DNA of 64,000 nucleotides from positions 254,803 through 318,802 of the forward strand of contig NZ_JADPJH010000037.1 of NCBI RefSeq assembly GCF_023073315.1. The letters are read 5' to 3'. Numbering within the stretch: the stretch's first letter is position 1; each line of letters starts with the position of its first letter. Both the position numbers and the translations under genes were made by a program. Below, one piece after another: positions 24,712 to 34,311 of the stretch. This stretch comes from Bradyrhizobium sp. 1 (lineage in GTDB: Bacteria; Pseudomonadota; Alphaproteobacteria; Rhizobiales; Xanthobacteraceae). The notes beneath the pieces were generated by a model, which did no database searches, had not been told where the DNA came from, and saw nothing but the letters and a program-made list of their open reading frames with translations.

Positions 24712-26828
24712 GTGATGCTGGGATGAGTGAGGTCGACAAAGACGGCTGCGGAGCAGGGCGCGGTGTTATGCGTGCCCTCTCGGCCGCCGCGCTGACGTTC
24801 ATCCTCACCATCGTCGCCTTCGTCGGCTGGGTCTACTCGCTCGGCCCACTGCCGCTCGGCGAGTCGCGCGCAGTCTCCACCACAATCGTTGATCGCAACG
24901 GCAAATTGCTGCGCGCCTACGCCATGGCGGACGGGCGCTGGCGGCTGCCGGTCGAGACAAAAGCGAATGTCGATCCGACTTATTTAAAACTGCTGCTCGC
25001 CTACGAGGACCAGCGCTTCTACGCGCATAACGGCCTCGACCCGCTCGCACTGGGGCGCGCGGCGCTGCAGCTCGCCACGCGCGGCCACATCGTCTCGGGC
25101 GGCTCGACCATCAGCATGCAGCTGGCGCGGCTGATGGAGCCGCGACGGCAGCGCTCGCTCCATGCAAAGCTGCGGCAGATCGTGCGCGCGATCGAGATCG
25201 AGCGCAGCATGAGCAAGGCTGACATTCTCGACCTCTATCTCGCGCTGGCGCCTTATGGCGGCAATCTCGAAGGCATCCGCGCCGCTTCGATTGCCTATCT
25301 CGGCAAGGAGCCGAAGCGGCTCTCGCTCGCCGAAGCAGCGCTGCTGGTCGCGCTGCCGCAATCGCCGGAGACGCGCCGGCTCGACCGCTATCCCGAGACC
25401 GCGCGAAAAGCCCGCGACCGCGTGCTCGATCGCATGGTCGAGGAGCACGTGGTCGGTGCTGACGATGCGCAGCAGGCCAAGGCCGTGCCCATACCAAAAC
25501 TGCGCAAGCCGATGCCGATCCTGGCGCCGCATGCTTCCGACACGGCGCTCTCGACCGTCAAAGACGCGCCAATCATCAAGCTGACGCTGGATGCGAACTT
25601 GCAGAAGGTGCTGGAGCCGTTGGCGCGCGACCGCGCCATTGCGCTGGGGCCGAACATCTCGGTCGGCATCATTGTCGTCGACAACGAGAGCGGCGACGTG
25701 CTCGCGCGTGTCGGCTCGGCGGACTATTTCGACGAGAGCCGGGCAGGGCAGGTCGACATGACCCGCGCCATCCGCTCGCCGGGCTCGACCCTGAAACCGT
25801 TCATCTATGGCCTTGCCTTCGAGGACGGTTTTGTTCATCCCGACAGCCTGATCGACGACCGCCCGGTGCGCTTCGGCTCCTATGCGCCGGAAAATTTCGA
25901 CATGACCTTTCAGGGCACTGTGCCCGTGAAGAAGGCGCTGCAACTCTCGCTGAACGTGCCGGCCATCGTGCTGCTCGATCGCGTCGGCGCGAGCCGGCTG
26001 GCGTCGCGGCTACGGCAGGCCGGCGGCAATCTGGTCCTGCCCAAGGACGAGGCGCCGGGGCTTGCGATGGGCCTCGGCGGCGTCGGCGTGACGCTCCAGG
26101 ACCTTGCCCAGCTCTATGCGGGCTTTGCCCGGCTCGGCACCACCAAGCCGCTGCGCGAGATCATGGCTGCCAAGGACGACCGCGAGCCGCTGCGGCTGCT
26201 GGACCAGGTCGCGGCCTGGCAGGTCGGCAATGTGCTGCTGGGCACCCCGCCGCCGGAGAACGCGGCCCACAACCGCATCGCCTTCAAGACCGGCACCTCT
26301 TACGGCTACCGCGATGCCTGGTCGGTCGGGTTTGATGGCCGCATGACCATCGGCGTCTGGGTCGGCCGGCCCGATGGCGCGCCGGTTCCGGGCCTGATCG
26401 GCCGCGTGGCCGCCGCGCCGATCCTGTTCGATGCCTTCGCCCGGACCGGCAAGACGCTGACCCCGTTGCCGAAGCCGCCGAAGGGAACCCTGGTCACCAG
26501 CAACGCGAAGTTGCCGTTGCCGCTCAAGCGGTTCCGCCCGGTCGGGGAGCTGGTGCGGACCGGCAGCGAGCAGGCGCTGCACATCCAGTTCCCGCTCAAC
26601 GGCTCGCGGATCGACGTGGATCGCTCCGGCGGAGCCGAGGCCGCCGCCATGCCCGTCAAGGTCGCCGGCGGCGTGTTGCCGATGACTGTCATGGTCAATG
26701 GCACAGCCCTCGGCGAGATCGACGGACGCCGGCAGCGGCTGATCGATCCGCCCGGCCCGGGCTTTGCGAGGCTCACCGTGATCGATGCCACGGGCGCCGC
26801 GGACACAGTCGTCATTCGAATTCAATGA
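24708..26828 (+). CDS. pbpC: Penicillin-binding protein 1C
   Basis: This 706-residue bifunctional class A peptidoglycan synthase has a membrane anchor at about 25-48, then a GT51 transglycosylase domain (motifs YEDQRFYAHNGLD with catalytic Glu, and GGSTISMQLARL). The transpeptidase domain has nucleophile Ser360 in SPGSTLKPF, the SLN motif (LSLNVPA) and KTGTS. A C-terminal BiPBP_C-type beta domain follows (about 600-706), as in PBP1C. The GTG start overlaps the macroglobulin stop (GTGA); an ATG five codons later (24723) is also possible. The yfhM-pbpC pairing is conserved across proteobacteria. Confidence 0.94.
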   Translation: MSDAGMSEVDKDGCGAGRGVMRALSAAALTFILTIVAFVGWVYSLGPLPLGESRAVSTTIVDRNGKLLRAYAMADGRWRLPVETKANVDPTYLKLLLAYEDQRFYAHNGLDPLALGRAALQLATRGHIVSGGSTISMQLARLMEPRRQRSLHAKLRQIVRAIEIERSMSKADILDLYLALAPYGGNLEGIRAASIAYLGKEPKRLSLAEAALLVALPQSPETRRLDRYPETARKARDRVLDRMVEEHVVGADDAQQAKAVPIPKLRKPMPILAPHASDTALSTVKDAPIIKLTLDANLQKVLEPLARDRAIALGPNISVGIIVVDNESGDVLARVGSADYFDESRAGQVDMTRAIRSPGSTLKPFIYGLAFEDGFVHPDSLIDDRPVRFGSYAPENFDMTFQGTVPVKKALQLSLNVPAIVLLDRVGASRLASRLRQAGGNLVLPKDEAPGLAMGLGGVGVTLQDLAQLYAGFARLGTTKPLREIMAAKDDREPLRLLDQVAAWQVGNVLLGTPPPENAAHNRIAFKTGTSYGYRDAWSVGFDGRMTIGVWVGRPDGAPVPGLIGRVAAAPILFDAFARTGKTLTPLPKPPKGTLVTSNAKLPLPLKRFRPVGELVRTGSEQALHIQFPLNGSRIDVDRSGGAEAAAMPVKVAGGVLPMTVMVNGTALGEIDGRRQRLIDPPGPGFARLTVIDATGAADTVVIRIQ

Positions 26829-26878
26829 CCTTGCCTCAAGCGGTTGTGGCGATGGCGGTTTCAGCGTAAGCGGAACCA

Positions 26879-28621
26879 ATGGCCGAGACCTACCCGACAC
26901 CCCGTTTTGGAGCGCCCCGCGAGCCGAAATCACCCGTGAATCCGGGCAGCCGACTCGTGACCATGTTCGACTTCGCCACGGCCAGCCACGCCCGCGCAGT
27001 CGCCTTCCTGCTGCTGTGTGCGCTGCTGCTGTTCCTCCCCGGCTTCTTCACGATTCCGCCCGTCGACCGCGACGAAGCTCGGTTCGCCCAGGCCACCAAG
27101 CAAATGGTCGAGAGCGGCGATTTTGTCGACATCCGCTTCCAGGAGGACGTCCGCTACAAGAAGCCGGTCGGCATCTACTGGCTGCAATCGGCGGCGGTCG
27201 AAATTGCCACGGCGCTGAAGTTGCCGAAGGCCGAGTTGCGGATCTGGGTCTACCGGCTGCCGTCGCTGATCGGTGCCATCGGCGCCGTGCTGATGACCTA
27301 TTGGACCGCGCTCGGCTTCGTCACGCGACGAGCCGCGGTGCTCGCCGCGCTGCTGATGTGCGCCTCCGTGCTGCTGGGTGTCGAGGCGCGGCTCGCCAAG
27401 ACCGACGCGATGCTGCTGTTCTGCGTGGTCGCTGCGATGGGCGCGATGTCGCGCGCTTATCTGTCGTGGCAGCGCGCCGAGGACGAGACGCATCCCCCGT
27501 GGATCTGGCCCGCGATCTTCTGGACTGCGCTTGCGGTCGGCATCCTGATCAAGGGCCCGCTGATCCTGATGTTCGCAGGCCTGACCATCGTCGCGCTGGC
27601 GATCCAGGACCGCGACGCCTCCTGGCTCTGGAAGCTGCGCCCGGTCTGGGGCCTGATGTGGATGCTGGTGCTGGTGCTGCCCTGGTTCATCGCGATCTTC
27701 TGGCGCGCGGGCGATGCGTTCTTCGCCGACTCCGTCGGCGGCGACATGCTGAGCAAGATCGGCGCCCAGGAATCCCACGGCGCGCCGCCCGGGCTATATC
27801 TGGCGCTGTTCTGGATCACGTTCTGGCCGGGTGCGCCGCTGGCGGCGATGGCGGCGCCTGCCGTGTGGCGGGCGCGGCGTGAGCCCGGCGCCCAATTCCT
27901 GCTGGCCTGGCTGATCCCGTCCTGGATCGTGTTCGAGGCGGTGCTGACCAAGCTGCCGCATTACGTGCTGCCGCTGTATCCGGCGATCGCGATCCTCACT
28001 GTCGGCGCGCTGGAGCGGCGCGTGCTGTCGCGCTCGTGGCTCGCGCGCGGCTCGGCCTGGTGGTTCGCGATTCCCGCGTCGGCCTCGTTCATCGCTGTGC
28101 TCGGCGCGGTGTTGCTGACGCGGCAGCCGGCTTTCGTGGCCTGGCCATTCATCGCGGCCGCGCTGATCTTCGGTCTGTTCGCCTGGTGGCTGTTCGACAC
28201 CAACCACGCCGAGCGCTCGGTGCTCAACGCGCTGGTCGCAGCCTTGATGCTCGCGTTCGTGGTCTACGGCATCGTGCTGCCGTCGCTGACGCCAGTGTTT
28301 CCGAGCATCGAGGTCGCGCGCGCGTTGCGCAACGTTACCTGCGTCGGACCGAGGGCGGCTGCCGCCGGCTATCACGAGCCGAGCCTCGTCTTCCTGACGG
28401 GGACGCAGACGCTGCTCACCGACGGCTCGGGTGCTGCGGACTTCCTGAATCAGGGAAGCTGCCGCTTTGCGCTGATCGAGCAGCGCTCGGAGCGCAGCTT
28501 CGTGCAGCGCGCAGAAGCAATCGGGCTGCGCTACAAGGTCGGCGCGCGCATCGACGGCTATAATTTCTCGCAGGGACGCGCGATCTCGATCTCGATCTTC
28601 CGCTCGGAAGGCACCGAGTAA
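26879..28621 (+). CDS. GT39/ArnT-like glycosyltransferase
   Basis: This 580-residue polytopic inner-membrane GT-C enzyme is expected to move a sugar from a polyprenyl-phosphate donor to an acceptor on the periplasmic side. The first periplasmic loop has the diagnostic PPVDRDEARFAQ motif with acidic residues, followed by RYKKPVGIYWLQ, both typical of ArnT/PMT family members. About 11 transmembrane segments precede a soluble C-terminal domain. It is followed closely by PAP2, GT2 and LpxB-N-like genes, a set that fits lipid A or LPS-core decoration. Bradyrhizobium lipid A is known to carry mannose, so mannosyl transfer is a reasonable guess (inference). Confidence 0.87.
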   Translation: MAETYPTPRFGAPREPKSPVNPGSRLVTMFDFATASHARAVAFLLLCALLLFLPGFFTIPPVDRDEARFAQATKQMVESGDFVDIRFQEDVRYKKPVGIYWLQSAAVEIATALKLPKAELRIWVYRLPSLIGAIGAVLMTYWTALGFVTRRAAVLAALLMCASVLLGVEARLAKTDAMLLFCVVAAMGAMSRAYLSWQRAEDETHPPWIWPAIFWTALAVGILIKGPLILMFAGLTIVALAIQDRDASWLWKLRPVWGLMWMLVLVLPWFIAIFWRAGDAFFADSVGGDMLSKIGAQESHGAPPGLYLALFWITFWPGAPLAAMAAPAVWRARREPGAQFLLAWLIPSWIVFEAVLTKLPHYVLPLYPAIAILTVGALERRVLSRSWLARGSAWWFAIPASASFIAVLGAVLLTRQPAFVAWPFIAAALIFGLFAWWLFDTNHAERSVLNALVAALMLAFVVYGIVLPSLTPVFPSIEVARALRNVTCVGPRAAAAGYHEPSLVFLTGTQTLLTDGSGAADFLNQGSCRFALIEQRSERSFVQRAEAIGLRYKVGARIDGYNFSQGRAISISIFRSEGTE

Positions 28622-28622
28622 G

Positions 28623-29468
28623 ATGTCGGCCTCGACCCATATGGAGCCGCGTCCGGGCTATCCCGCGCAATTGCTCACGGTCGCCGGGCGTGCGCTGGCG
28701 CAACTCGTGCGCTCGCCCTCGCATTCGCGCCGCGCCGAAGCCGCCCGAAAGCTGGCGCGGCATTCGCTGTGGCTGAGCGCGGCGGGCGCGGCCCTTGTCA
28801 TCGTGCTGATGCTCGCGTTCGACCAGACCGAGATCCAGTTGATGCCGGCGCGGGGGACGCCGAGCCTGTGGCCGATCCTTATTCTCACTGATTTCGGCAA
28901 GGACGAGTATGTGCTTTCCGTGCTGGGGATTGTGCTGGTGAGCGTGGCGCTCGTTGCGGCCGGGCTTCGTGGCACGCGCCGCACACTGCTGCTCGGTCTC
29001 GGCACGCGGTTGCAGTACCTGTTTCTGTCTGTCGCGCTGTCGGTGTTCGTTGCCGAGATCCTGAAATATCTCATCGGCCGCGGACGGCCGTTCGTGGGCG
29101 GCAGGGCCAATCCTTTCAACTTCGTCCCGTTCGAGGGCTCGGGTGCTTACGCCAGCCTGCCGTCGGGTCATGCGGTGACGGCGTTCGCACTGGCGTTTGC
29201 GGTGTCCGCGCTGTGGCCGCGGCTGCGCGTGTTCATGTTCACTTACGCAATCGTGATCCTGCTGACGCGCCTGGTGCTGCTCGCGCATCATCCGAGCGAT
29301 GTCGCGGCCGGTGCCCTGGTCGGCATGGTCGGCGCCATGGCGGTCCGTTACTGGTTTGCGGCCCGACGGCTCAGCTTTGCCATCCGTGCCGATGGCACCA
29401 TTGTGCCCCTTTCGGGACAGGTCCCGGGCCGCCTCAAAAGGGTTGCCCGCGGGGCGTCCGCCCCATAA
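28623..29468 (+). CDS. PAP2 superfamily membrane phosphatase
   Basis: This 281-residue phosphatidic-acid-phosphatase-type membrane enzyme has all three catalytic motifs: KYLIGRGRPF (KxxxxxxRP), PSGHA (SGH) and RLVLLAHHPSD (RxxxxxHxxxD). Such enzymes dephosphorylate undecaprenyl pyrophosphate or lipid A, or transfer phosphate between them. Six hydrophobic segments are visible. It starts one base after the upstream stop. The position between GT39 and GT2 genes suggests action on a lipid carrier or on lipid A phosphates in the same modification pathway. Confidence 0.9.
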   Translation: MSASTHMEPRPGYPAQLLTVAGRALAQLVRSPSHSRRAEAARKLARHSLWLSAAGAALVIVLMLAFDQTEIQLMPARGTPSLWPILILTDFGKDEYVLSVLGIVLVSVALVAAGLRGTRRTLLLGLGTRLQYLFLSVALSVFVAEILKYLIGRGRPFVGGRANPFNFVPFEGSGAYASLPSGHAVTAFALAFAVSALWPRLRVFMFTYAIVILLTRLVLLAHHPSDVAAGALVGMVGAMAVRYWFAARRLSFAIRADGTIVPLSGQVPGRLKRVARGASAP

Positions 29469-29533
29469 AAGCGGCTGCCTGCCGGGACCGCCGGTTCCCA
29501 AGGGGCAGGCCCATTCCAACCACGAGTCTCGAT

Positions 29534-30268
29534 TTGTCGTCGTCCCAGCCTTCGGTTTCCATCGTCGTTCCCGTGCGCAACGAAGCCGACAACATCGCGC
29601 CGCTGATCGCCGAGATAAGTGCGGCGCTCGACGGCCGCTGGGACTACGAGATCATCTACGTCAATGACGGATCGACGGATGCGACCGGCGAGCGGCTCGC
29701 GTCCATCATGGCGCAGCGGGCCAATCTGCGTCAGCTCCGTCACGCCAGATCCGGCGGCCAGTCGGCCGCGGTGCGCAGCGGCGTGCGTGCCGCGCGCGGC
29801 GCGATCGTGGCGACGCTTGACGGCGATGGACAGAACAATCCGGCCTTCCTGCCGGACCTGATCTCGGCGGTCGAGAAGGGCGCGAATGTCGGCCTTGTCG
29901 CGGGACAACGTGTCGGACGCAAGGACACCGGCTTCAAGAAGCTCCAGTCGCGCATCGCCAACGGCGTACGCGGCGCGATCCTGAACGATGGCACGCGCGA
30001 CACCGGCTGCGGCCTGAAGGCGTTCCGGCGCGACGTGTTCCTGACGATGCCCTATTTTGACGGGCTGCACCGCTTCCTGCCGGCGCTGGTTCGGCGTGAG
30101 GGATACGAGATCGCCTATGTCGACGTGATCGACCGGCCGCGCCATTCCGGCGTGTCAAACTACGGCTTCTTCGACCGGCTGTGGATCGGGATCATGGATC
30201 TCGCCGGCGTGTGGTGGCTGATCCGCCGCAAGAAGCCGACACCGGACGTGACCGAGGTGAACGCATGA
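29534..30268 (+). CDS. GT2 family glycosyltransferase (dolichol-phosphate mannosyltransferase-like)
   Basis: This enzyme probably charges a polyprenyl phosphate with a sugar from a nucleotide donor for use by the GT39 enzyme. Motifs are SIVVPVRNEADNI, IIYVNDGSTDAT (donor-binding Asp), and LDGDGQN (DxD-like metal site), with RHSGVSNYG near the end, as in DPM1/ArnC types. There is no ATG or GTG in frame near the N-terminus. The canonical option is TTG 29534 (244 residues). ATT 29513, seven codons earlier, stands 13 bp downstream of the start of AAGGGGCAG and would give 251 residues. The stop overlaps the next gene (ATGA). Confidence 0.87.
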   Translation: MSSSQPSVSIVVPVRNEADNIAPLIAEISAALDGRWDYEIIYVNDGSTDATGERLASIMAQRANLRQLRHARSGGQSAAVRSGVRAARGAIVATLDGDGQNNPAFLPDLISAVEKGANVGLVAGQRVGRKDTGFKKLQSRIANGVRGAILNDGTRDTGCGLKAFRRDVFLTMPYFDGLHRFLPALVRREGYEIAYVDVIDRPRHSGVSNYGFFDRLWIGIMDLAGVWWLIRRKKPTPDVTEVNA

Positions 30269-30603
30269 TCATCCAATACGGCCAGGCGCTGGGCGACTAT
30301 CTGTACGACGTCTTCGTTGCCAAGTTCGATTTCTGGCTCGCGTTCGGCCTGGTCGCGCAGCTGTTCTTCACGGCGCGATTCCTGGTGCAATGGATCGCGA
30401 GCGAGCGCGCCGGCAACAGCGTGGTGCCGATGGCGTTCTGGTTCTGCTCGATGGGCGGCGGGCTGATGACGCTGGTCTACGGCGTCGTCAAGCGCGAGCC
30501 TGTCATCATCCTCGGACAGGCGCTCGCGACCATCATCTATGTCCGCAACATCATGCTGATCATCAAGAACCGCGGCCGCGCCTCGAAGACGCTGGAACGC
30601 TAA
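30265..30603 (+). CDS. Lipid-A-disaccharide synthase N-terminal domain-like membrane protein (LABN)
   Basis: This 112-residue membrane protein has three helices. The segment VAQLFFTARFLVQWIASERA followed by NSVVPMAFWFCSMGGGLMTL is the signature of the LABN domain, a small SemiSWEET/PQ-loop-like unit. It often sits next to lipid A glycosyltransferases and is thought to flip or hold lipid-linked sugars. The ATG overlaps the GT2 stop (ATGA). As last gene of the cluster it supports the lipid-linked sugar reading. A gap of 11 bp separates it from the convergent phosphate cotransporter. Confidence 0.88.
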   Translation: MIIQYGQALGDYLYDVFVAKFDFWLAFGLVAQLFFTARFLVQWIASERAGNSVVPMAFWFCSMGGGLMTLVYGVVKREPVIILGQALATIIYVRNIMLIIKNRGRASKTLER

Positions 30604-30614
30604 AGCGGTTCGGA

Positions 30615-32306
30615 TCAGCGCGGCAGCGCAGACGCAGCGCCTGAGGCGGGCAGGGCGGCCGTCTCCGCCTCGTTCCTGCGATAGGGCTCGCCGGCGGCAT
30701 CCAGCACGGGATAGGCGACCGAGCAGATATGCGAGTGGATCCGGCGCAGATCGCGCAGCACGTCGAGATGCAGCGATGTGGTCTCGATGGTCTCGGGGCG
30801 GCCCTCGCGCAGGCGGTCGAGATGGCGCTCGACGGCGGCAAGCTCGGTGTTCTTCAGCGCGGTCTTTTCCACCAGCAGCTTGCGGGCCTCGTTGGCATCA
30901 CCCGACATGAACACGCCGAAGGCGATCCGCAGCGATTCCATCGTGCGCTTGTGGAAGGCGGCGAGCTCCTCGGCACCCGCGGGCGAGAACTGGAGGCGCC
31001 GCTTGATCTTCTTGGTCGCAAGCTCGCTCAAATTCTTGTCGATGATGTCGCCGATATGCTCGAGGTTGATGGCGAAGGAGATGATCTCCATGGCGCGCCG
31101 GCCCTCGCTCTCGTCGAGGCTGCCCCGCGTCAGTTTTGTCAGATAGAGCTTGATGGCTTCGTCGAGGCCGTCGACGGCGTTGTCCGTCTTGGTGACCTGG
31201 TCGACCAGCGCGCGGTCGCCCGTCATCATCGCGGTCATCACCTTGCGTAGCATGGACTCGACGAAGTCGCCCATGCGCAGCGTCTCGCGCGCGGCGTCGG
31301 CGAGCGCCAGTGACGGCGTCTCCAGCGCGGTCTCGTCGAGATAGCGCGGCCGGGCCGGGTCGGTCTCCTGCACGCGATCAGGCAAGAGGCGTGTCAACAG
31401 GCGCGACATGGTGTCGAGCAGGCCGATGAAGATCACGGCCGTGCCGAGATTGAAGGCGATGTGGAAGGCGGCCGTCATCTTTGCGAGGTCCGGCTGCCAG
31501 GCGTGCATATGCTCGGCGATCACGCTCAGGAACGGCAGCACCAGCGCGATTCCGATCACGCGGTTGACGAGATTGCCGACCGGCAGGCGATAGGTCGCGG
31601 GGTCGTCGCGTTTTGCGCCTTCAAACACAGGGTTGATGGCGCTGCCGAGATTGGCCCCGAGCACCAGCGCCAGCGCGGCGTCAGGCGTGATGAATTGCGA
31701 ATAGGCCAGCGACATGATCAGCAGCACGCTGGCGACGCTTGAATGCACCGCCCAGGTGACCAGCGCGGCAATGACGATGCAGAGCACGGGATCGCCCGTG
31801 ATCGCCGACATCATGATGCGGACGCCCGGCGCGTTCTCGGCCGGCGCCAGCGTGTCGAGCAGGATGTGCAGCGACAGCAGCATCAAGCCGAGACCGATCG
31901 AAATACGGCCGATGTCCTTGATGCGCGAGCGTGGGCCGGAGCGGAAGGCAACGAGCCCGAGCACGAACAGCACGGGGGCGACAGCTGCGATGTTGAATGA
32001 CAGCGCCTGCACGATCAGCGTGGTGCCGACGTTGGCTCCCAGCATGATGGCGAGCGCAGCGGTGAGGCTGACGAGTCCTTCAGCCGCGAACGAGCTGGTG
32101 ATCAGTGCGGTCGCGGTGCTGCTCTGGAGCACCGCGGTGAGACCGAGGCCGGCGGTGAACGCGTTGATGCGGTTGCCGAGTGCTTTGCCGAGCAGGCGAC
32201 GCAGGTCGGGGCCAAAGGCGCGCAGGATGCCGCTCTGGACCATATGGAGGCCCCACAGCAGCAGCGCCACGCCGCCCATCAGATCAAGCAGTACCAACGT
32301 TCCCAT
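30615..32306 (-). CDS. Na+/phosphate cotransporter (NptA/YjbB-like) with PhoU domain
   Basis: This 563-residue protein has an N-terminal transport domain (about 1-310) made of two inverted repeats. The QSSTATALITSSF motif and its counterpart VHSSVASVLLIMSLA are typical of the NaPi-II fold. A cytoplasmic PhoU-like four-helix domain follows (about 340-520, with FAINLEHIGDIIDKNL). It moves phosphate with Na+ across the inner membrane, in or out. The gene stands alone on the minus strand and converges with the LABN gene. Confidence 0.93.
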   Translation of the reverse strand: MGTLVLLDLMGGVALLLWGLHMVQSGILRAFGPDLRRLLGKALGNRINAFTAGLGLTAVLQSSTATALITSSFAAEGLVSLTAALAIMLGANVGTTLIVQALSFNIAAVAPVLFVLGLVAFRSGPRSRIKDIGRISIGLGLMLLSLHILLDTLAPAENAPGVRIMMSAITGDPVLCIVIAALVTWAVHSSVASVLLIMSLAYSQFITPDAALALVLGANLGSAINPVFEGAKRDDPATYRLPVGNLVNRVIGIALVLPFLSVIAEHMHAWQPDLAKMTAAFHIAFNLGTAVIFIGLLDTMSRLLTRLLPDRVQETDPARPRYLDETALETPSLALADAARETLRMGDFVESMLRKVMTAMMTGDRALVDQVTKTDNAVDGLDEAIKLYLTKLTRGSLDESEGRRAMEIISFAINLEHIGDIIDKNLSELATKKIKRRLQFSPAGAEELAAFHKRTMESLRIAFGVFMSGDANEARKLLVEKTALKNTELAAVERHLDRLREGRPETIETTSLHLDVLRDLRRIHSHICSVAYPVLDAAGEPYRRNEAETAALPASGAASALPR

Positions 32307-32418
32307 GCTCCGTGTCCGGATGAGAGTCGATCGGTGAGGCTAACGCCAAACGACTGGGGATCAATCCCTTTATTCGGAAGAAGTTTCCGCGTGCCCGTGC
32401 CGGAGGCATGCTTGCCGG

Positions 32419-34194
32419 TTATGAAGGCAGACCCGTCAGACGCAGGCCTTCTTCGAAGGCGGCAAGGTCCCCGGCGCGTCGCAAAGGCCATACGTTTGCG
32501 AAATTGGCGATCCGAACCTGCGGGTCGAGCTCGCGCAGCCGGGCGACGGCTTTGTCCCGGTCCTCGTTGCGTCCGGCTAGTGCGCCGCTGACTGCCGCCA
32601 TGATCAGCGCTGCGGCGTAGTTCGGGTTCTGCCGAAGCGCGCGCTGAGCCCAGTCCAGCGCCTCTTCGTAACGCCCGGCAAAGAAGTGGGCCAGCACGAC
32701 TCCGTTCTGGACGATGAAGATCAGGGGATCGAGCGGGCTCAGTCGTATCGCGCGCTGGAGATGCTCGATAGCAAGGTCGGGGTCGCCGAGAAACGCCCGG
32801 ACGTACCCGCTGAAACGCCAGGCCGCCGCGAGATTGGGGTTGAGGTTCAGGGCCCGATCGATGAGCGCGGCGCCATCGTCGAGGTTGGCGGCGACGAATG
32901 CCAGGGCGAAGCCCGCCTGGGCGAGCGCGATTGCGTCGTCGAGACCGAGCCTGGCGGCCTTTCGTGCTGCGACTTCCGCGGCGGCAACTTCCTGTCTGGT
33001 ATCAGCGACCCAGCCATTCGCCTTGCGCCACACATAGCAATACGCGCTCATGCCATGGGCGGTCGCGAAGTTGGGATCGATTTCCGTGGCACGCTGGAAG
33101 TTCTGGAGAGCTTCGACGTTGGCGTCTTTCGTCCCCTGATAGATGTTTGCCATGCCATGCAGGTAATAGTCATAGGCTGCGAGCTTGTCGGTCGGCTTGT
33201 GCTTGGCGCGCTCGATCTCGGCCTGCTCGAGCTTCGGAGCGATCGCGCCGATCACGCTGGTCGTCACCTCGTCCTGAAGCTCGAACACGTCTTCAAGCGC
33301 GCCGTCGAACCGGTCTGCCCACAAATGCGCGCCGTTCGAGGCGTCGATTAGCTGTCCGGTAATGCGCACCTTGTTGCCGGCTTTGCGCACGCTGCCTTCC
33401 AGCACGTAGCGGACGCCGAGCTCGCGCCCGACCTGCTTGATGTCGACCGCCTTGCCCTTGTAGGTGAAGCTCGAATTGCGCGCGATAACGAACAGCCATG
33501 TCATGCGCGACAGGGCCGTGATGATGTCTTCGACCACGCCGTCCGCGAAATATTCCTGCTCCGGATCGCCGCTCATGTTGGTGAAGGGCAGGACTGCAAT
33601 CGAGGGTTTCTCGGGCAGCACCAGTGCGGCCGGTCGATCGGGCGGCCTCGTCGCGGACGTAGCTCCCGCTGCCGGGCGCGCTCGCCACGCCCGCATCGGC
33701 TCGGAGATGTTCTTCAGCGACTGCTGCCCCATGTCGTCATAGGCGATTTCGGTCTTGCCCCTGATCTGGCGATAGGCATCGTCCGAGATGCAAATGCCGC
33801 CGGGCTCGGCAATCCCCTCCAGGCGCGCCGCGATGTTGACGCCGTCGCCGAAGATATCGTCGCTGTCGATGATGATGTCGCCGACGTGAATGCCAATCCG
33901 GAACTGGATGTGCTTTTCGGCAGGCATGTCGACGAGGCCGTTGGCCATGGCCCGCTGGATTTCGACCGCGCAACGGACGGCATCGACCGCGCTGCCGAAT
34001 TCCACCAGCATGCCATCTCCGGTCGTCTTCACGATCCGTCCGCGATGTTCGGCAATCTTGGGATCGACCAGCACCTGACGGCAGCTCTTCAGCCGTGCGA
34101 GCGTGCCTTCCTCGTCCTCGCCCATCAACCGGCTGTAGCCAGCGACGTCGGCCGCTAGGATGGCTGCCAGACGACGGTCGACCCGGGCGGTCAT
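32419..34194 (-). CDS. Class III adenylate/guanylate cyclase with TolB-like and TPR domains
   Basis: This 591-residue signalling enzyme starts with a class III nucleotide cyclase domain (about 5-170): metal-binding Asp in AADVAGYSRLMG, the second in KTTGDGMLVEF, and the Asn/Arg transition-state motif GDGVNIAARLEG, so it should be active. Next comes a segment of the TolB/ChvE-like N-terminal type (PSIAVLPFTNMSGDPEQEYF.. YVLEGSVRK), then tetratricopeptide repeats to the C-terminus. This architecture is very common and multiplied in Bradyrhizobium. The start at ATG 34192-34194 gives the family's TARVDRRLAAILAADV N-terminus; the frame is open 23 codons upstream. No partner genes. Confidence 0.92.
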   Translation of the reverse strand: MTARVDRRLAAILAADVAGYSRLMGEDEEGTLARLKSCRQVLVDPKIAEHRGRIVKTTGDGMLVEFGSAVDAVRCAVEIQRAMANGLVDMPAEKHIQFRIGIHVGDIIIDSDDIFGDGVNIAARLEGIAEPGGICISDDAYRQIRGKTEIAYDDMGQQSLKNISEPMRAWRARPAAGATSATRPPDRPAALVLPEKPSIAVLPFTNMSGDPEQEYFADGVVEDIITALSRMTWLFVIARNSSFTYKGKAVDIKQVGRELGVRYVLEGSVRKAGNKVRITGQLIDASNGAHLWADRFDGALEDVFELQDEVTTSVIGAIAPKLEQAEIERAKHKPTDKLAAYDYYLHGMANIYQGTKDANVEALQNFQRATEIDPNFATAHGMSAYCYVWRKANGWVADTRQEVAAAEVAARKAARLGLDDAIALAQAGFALAFVAANLDDGAALIDRALNLNPNLAAAWRFSGYVRAFLGDPDLAIEHLQRAIRLSPLDPLIFIVQNGVVLAHFFAGRYEEALDWAQRALRQNPNYAAALIMAAVSGALAGRNEDRDKAVARLRELDPQVRIANFANVWPLRRAGDLAAFEEGLRLTGLPS

Positions 34195-34311
34195 GCTTTC
34201 AAATCCATCGTCAGTCGACAATCCGTACGGGCAAGACGCAATGGCCACTAGCTTATACGTCAAGCCCGGCGGGCCGTCGATAGCAGCCGGATGGTTGCAG
34301 ACGGATCCGGG

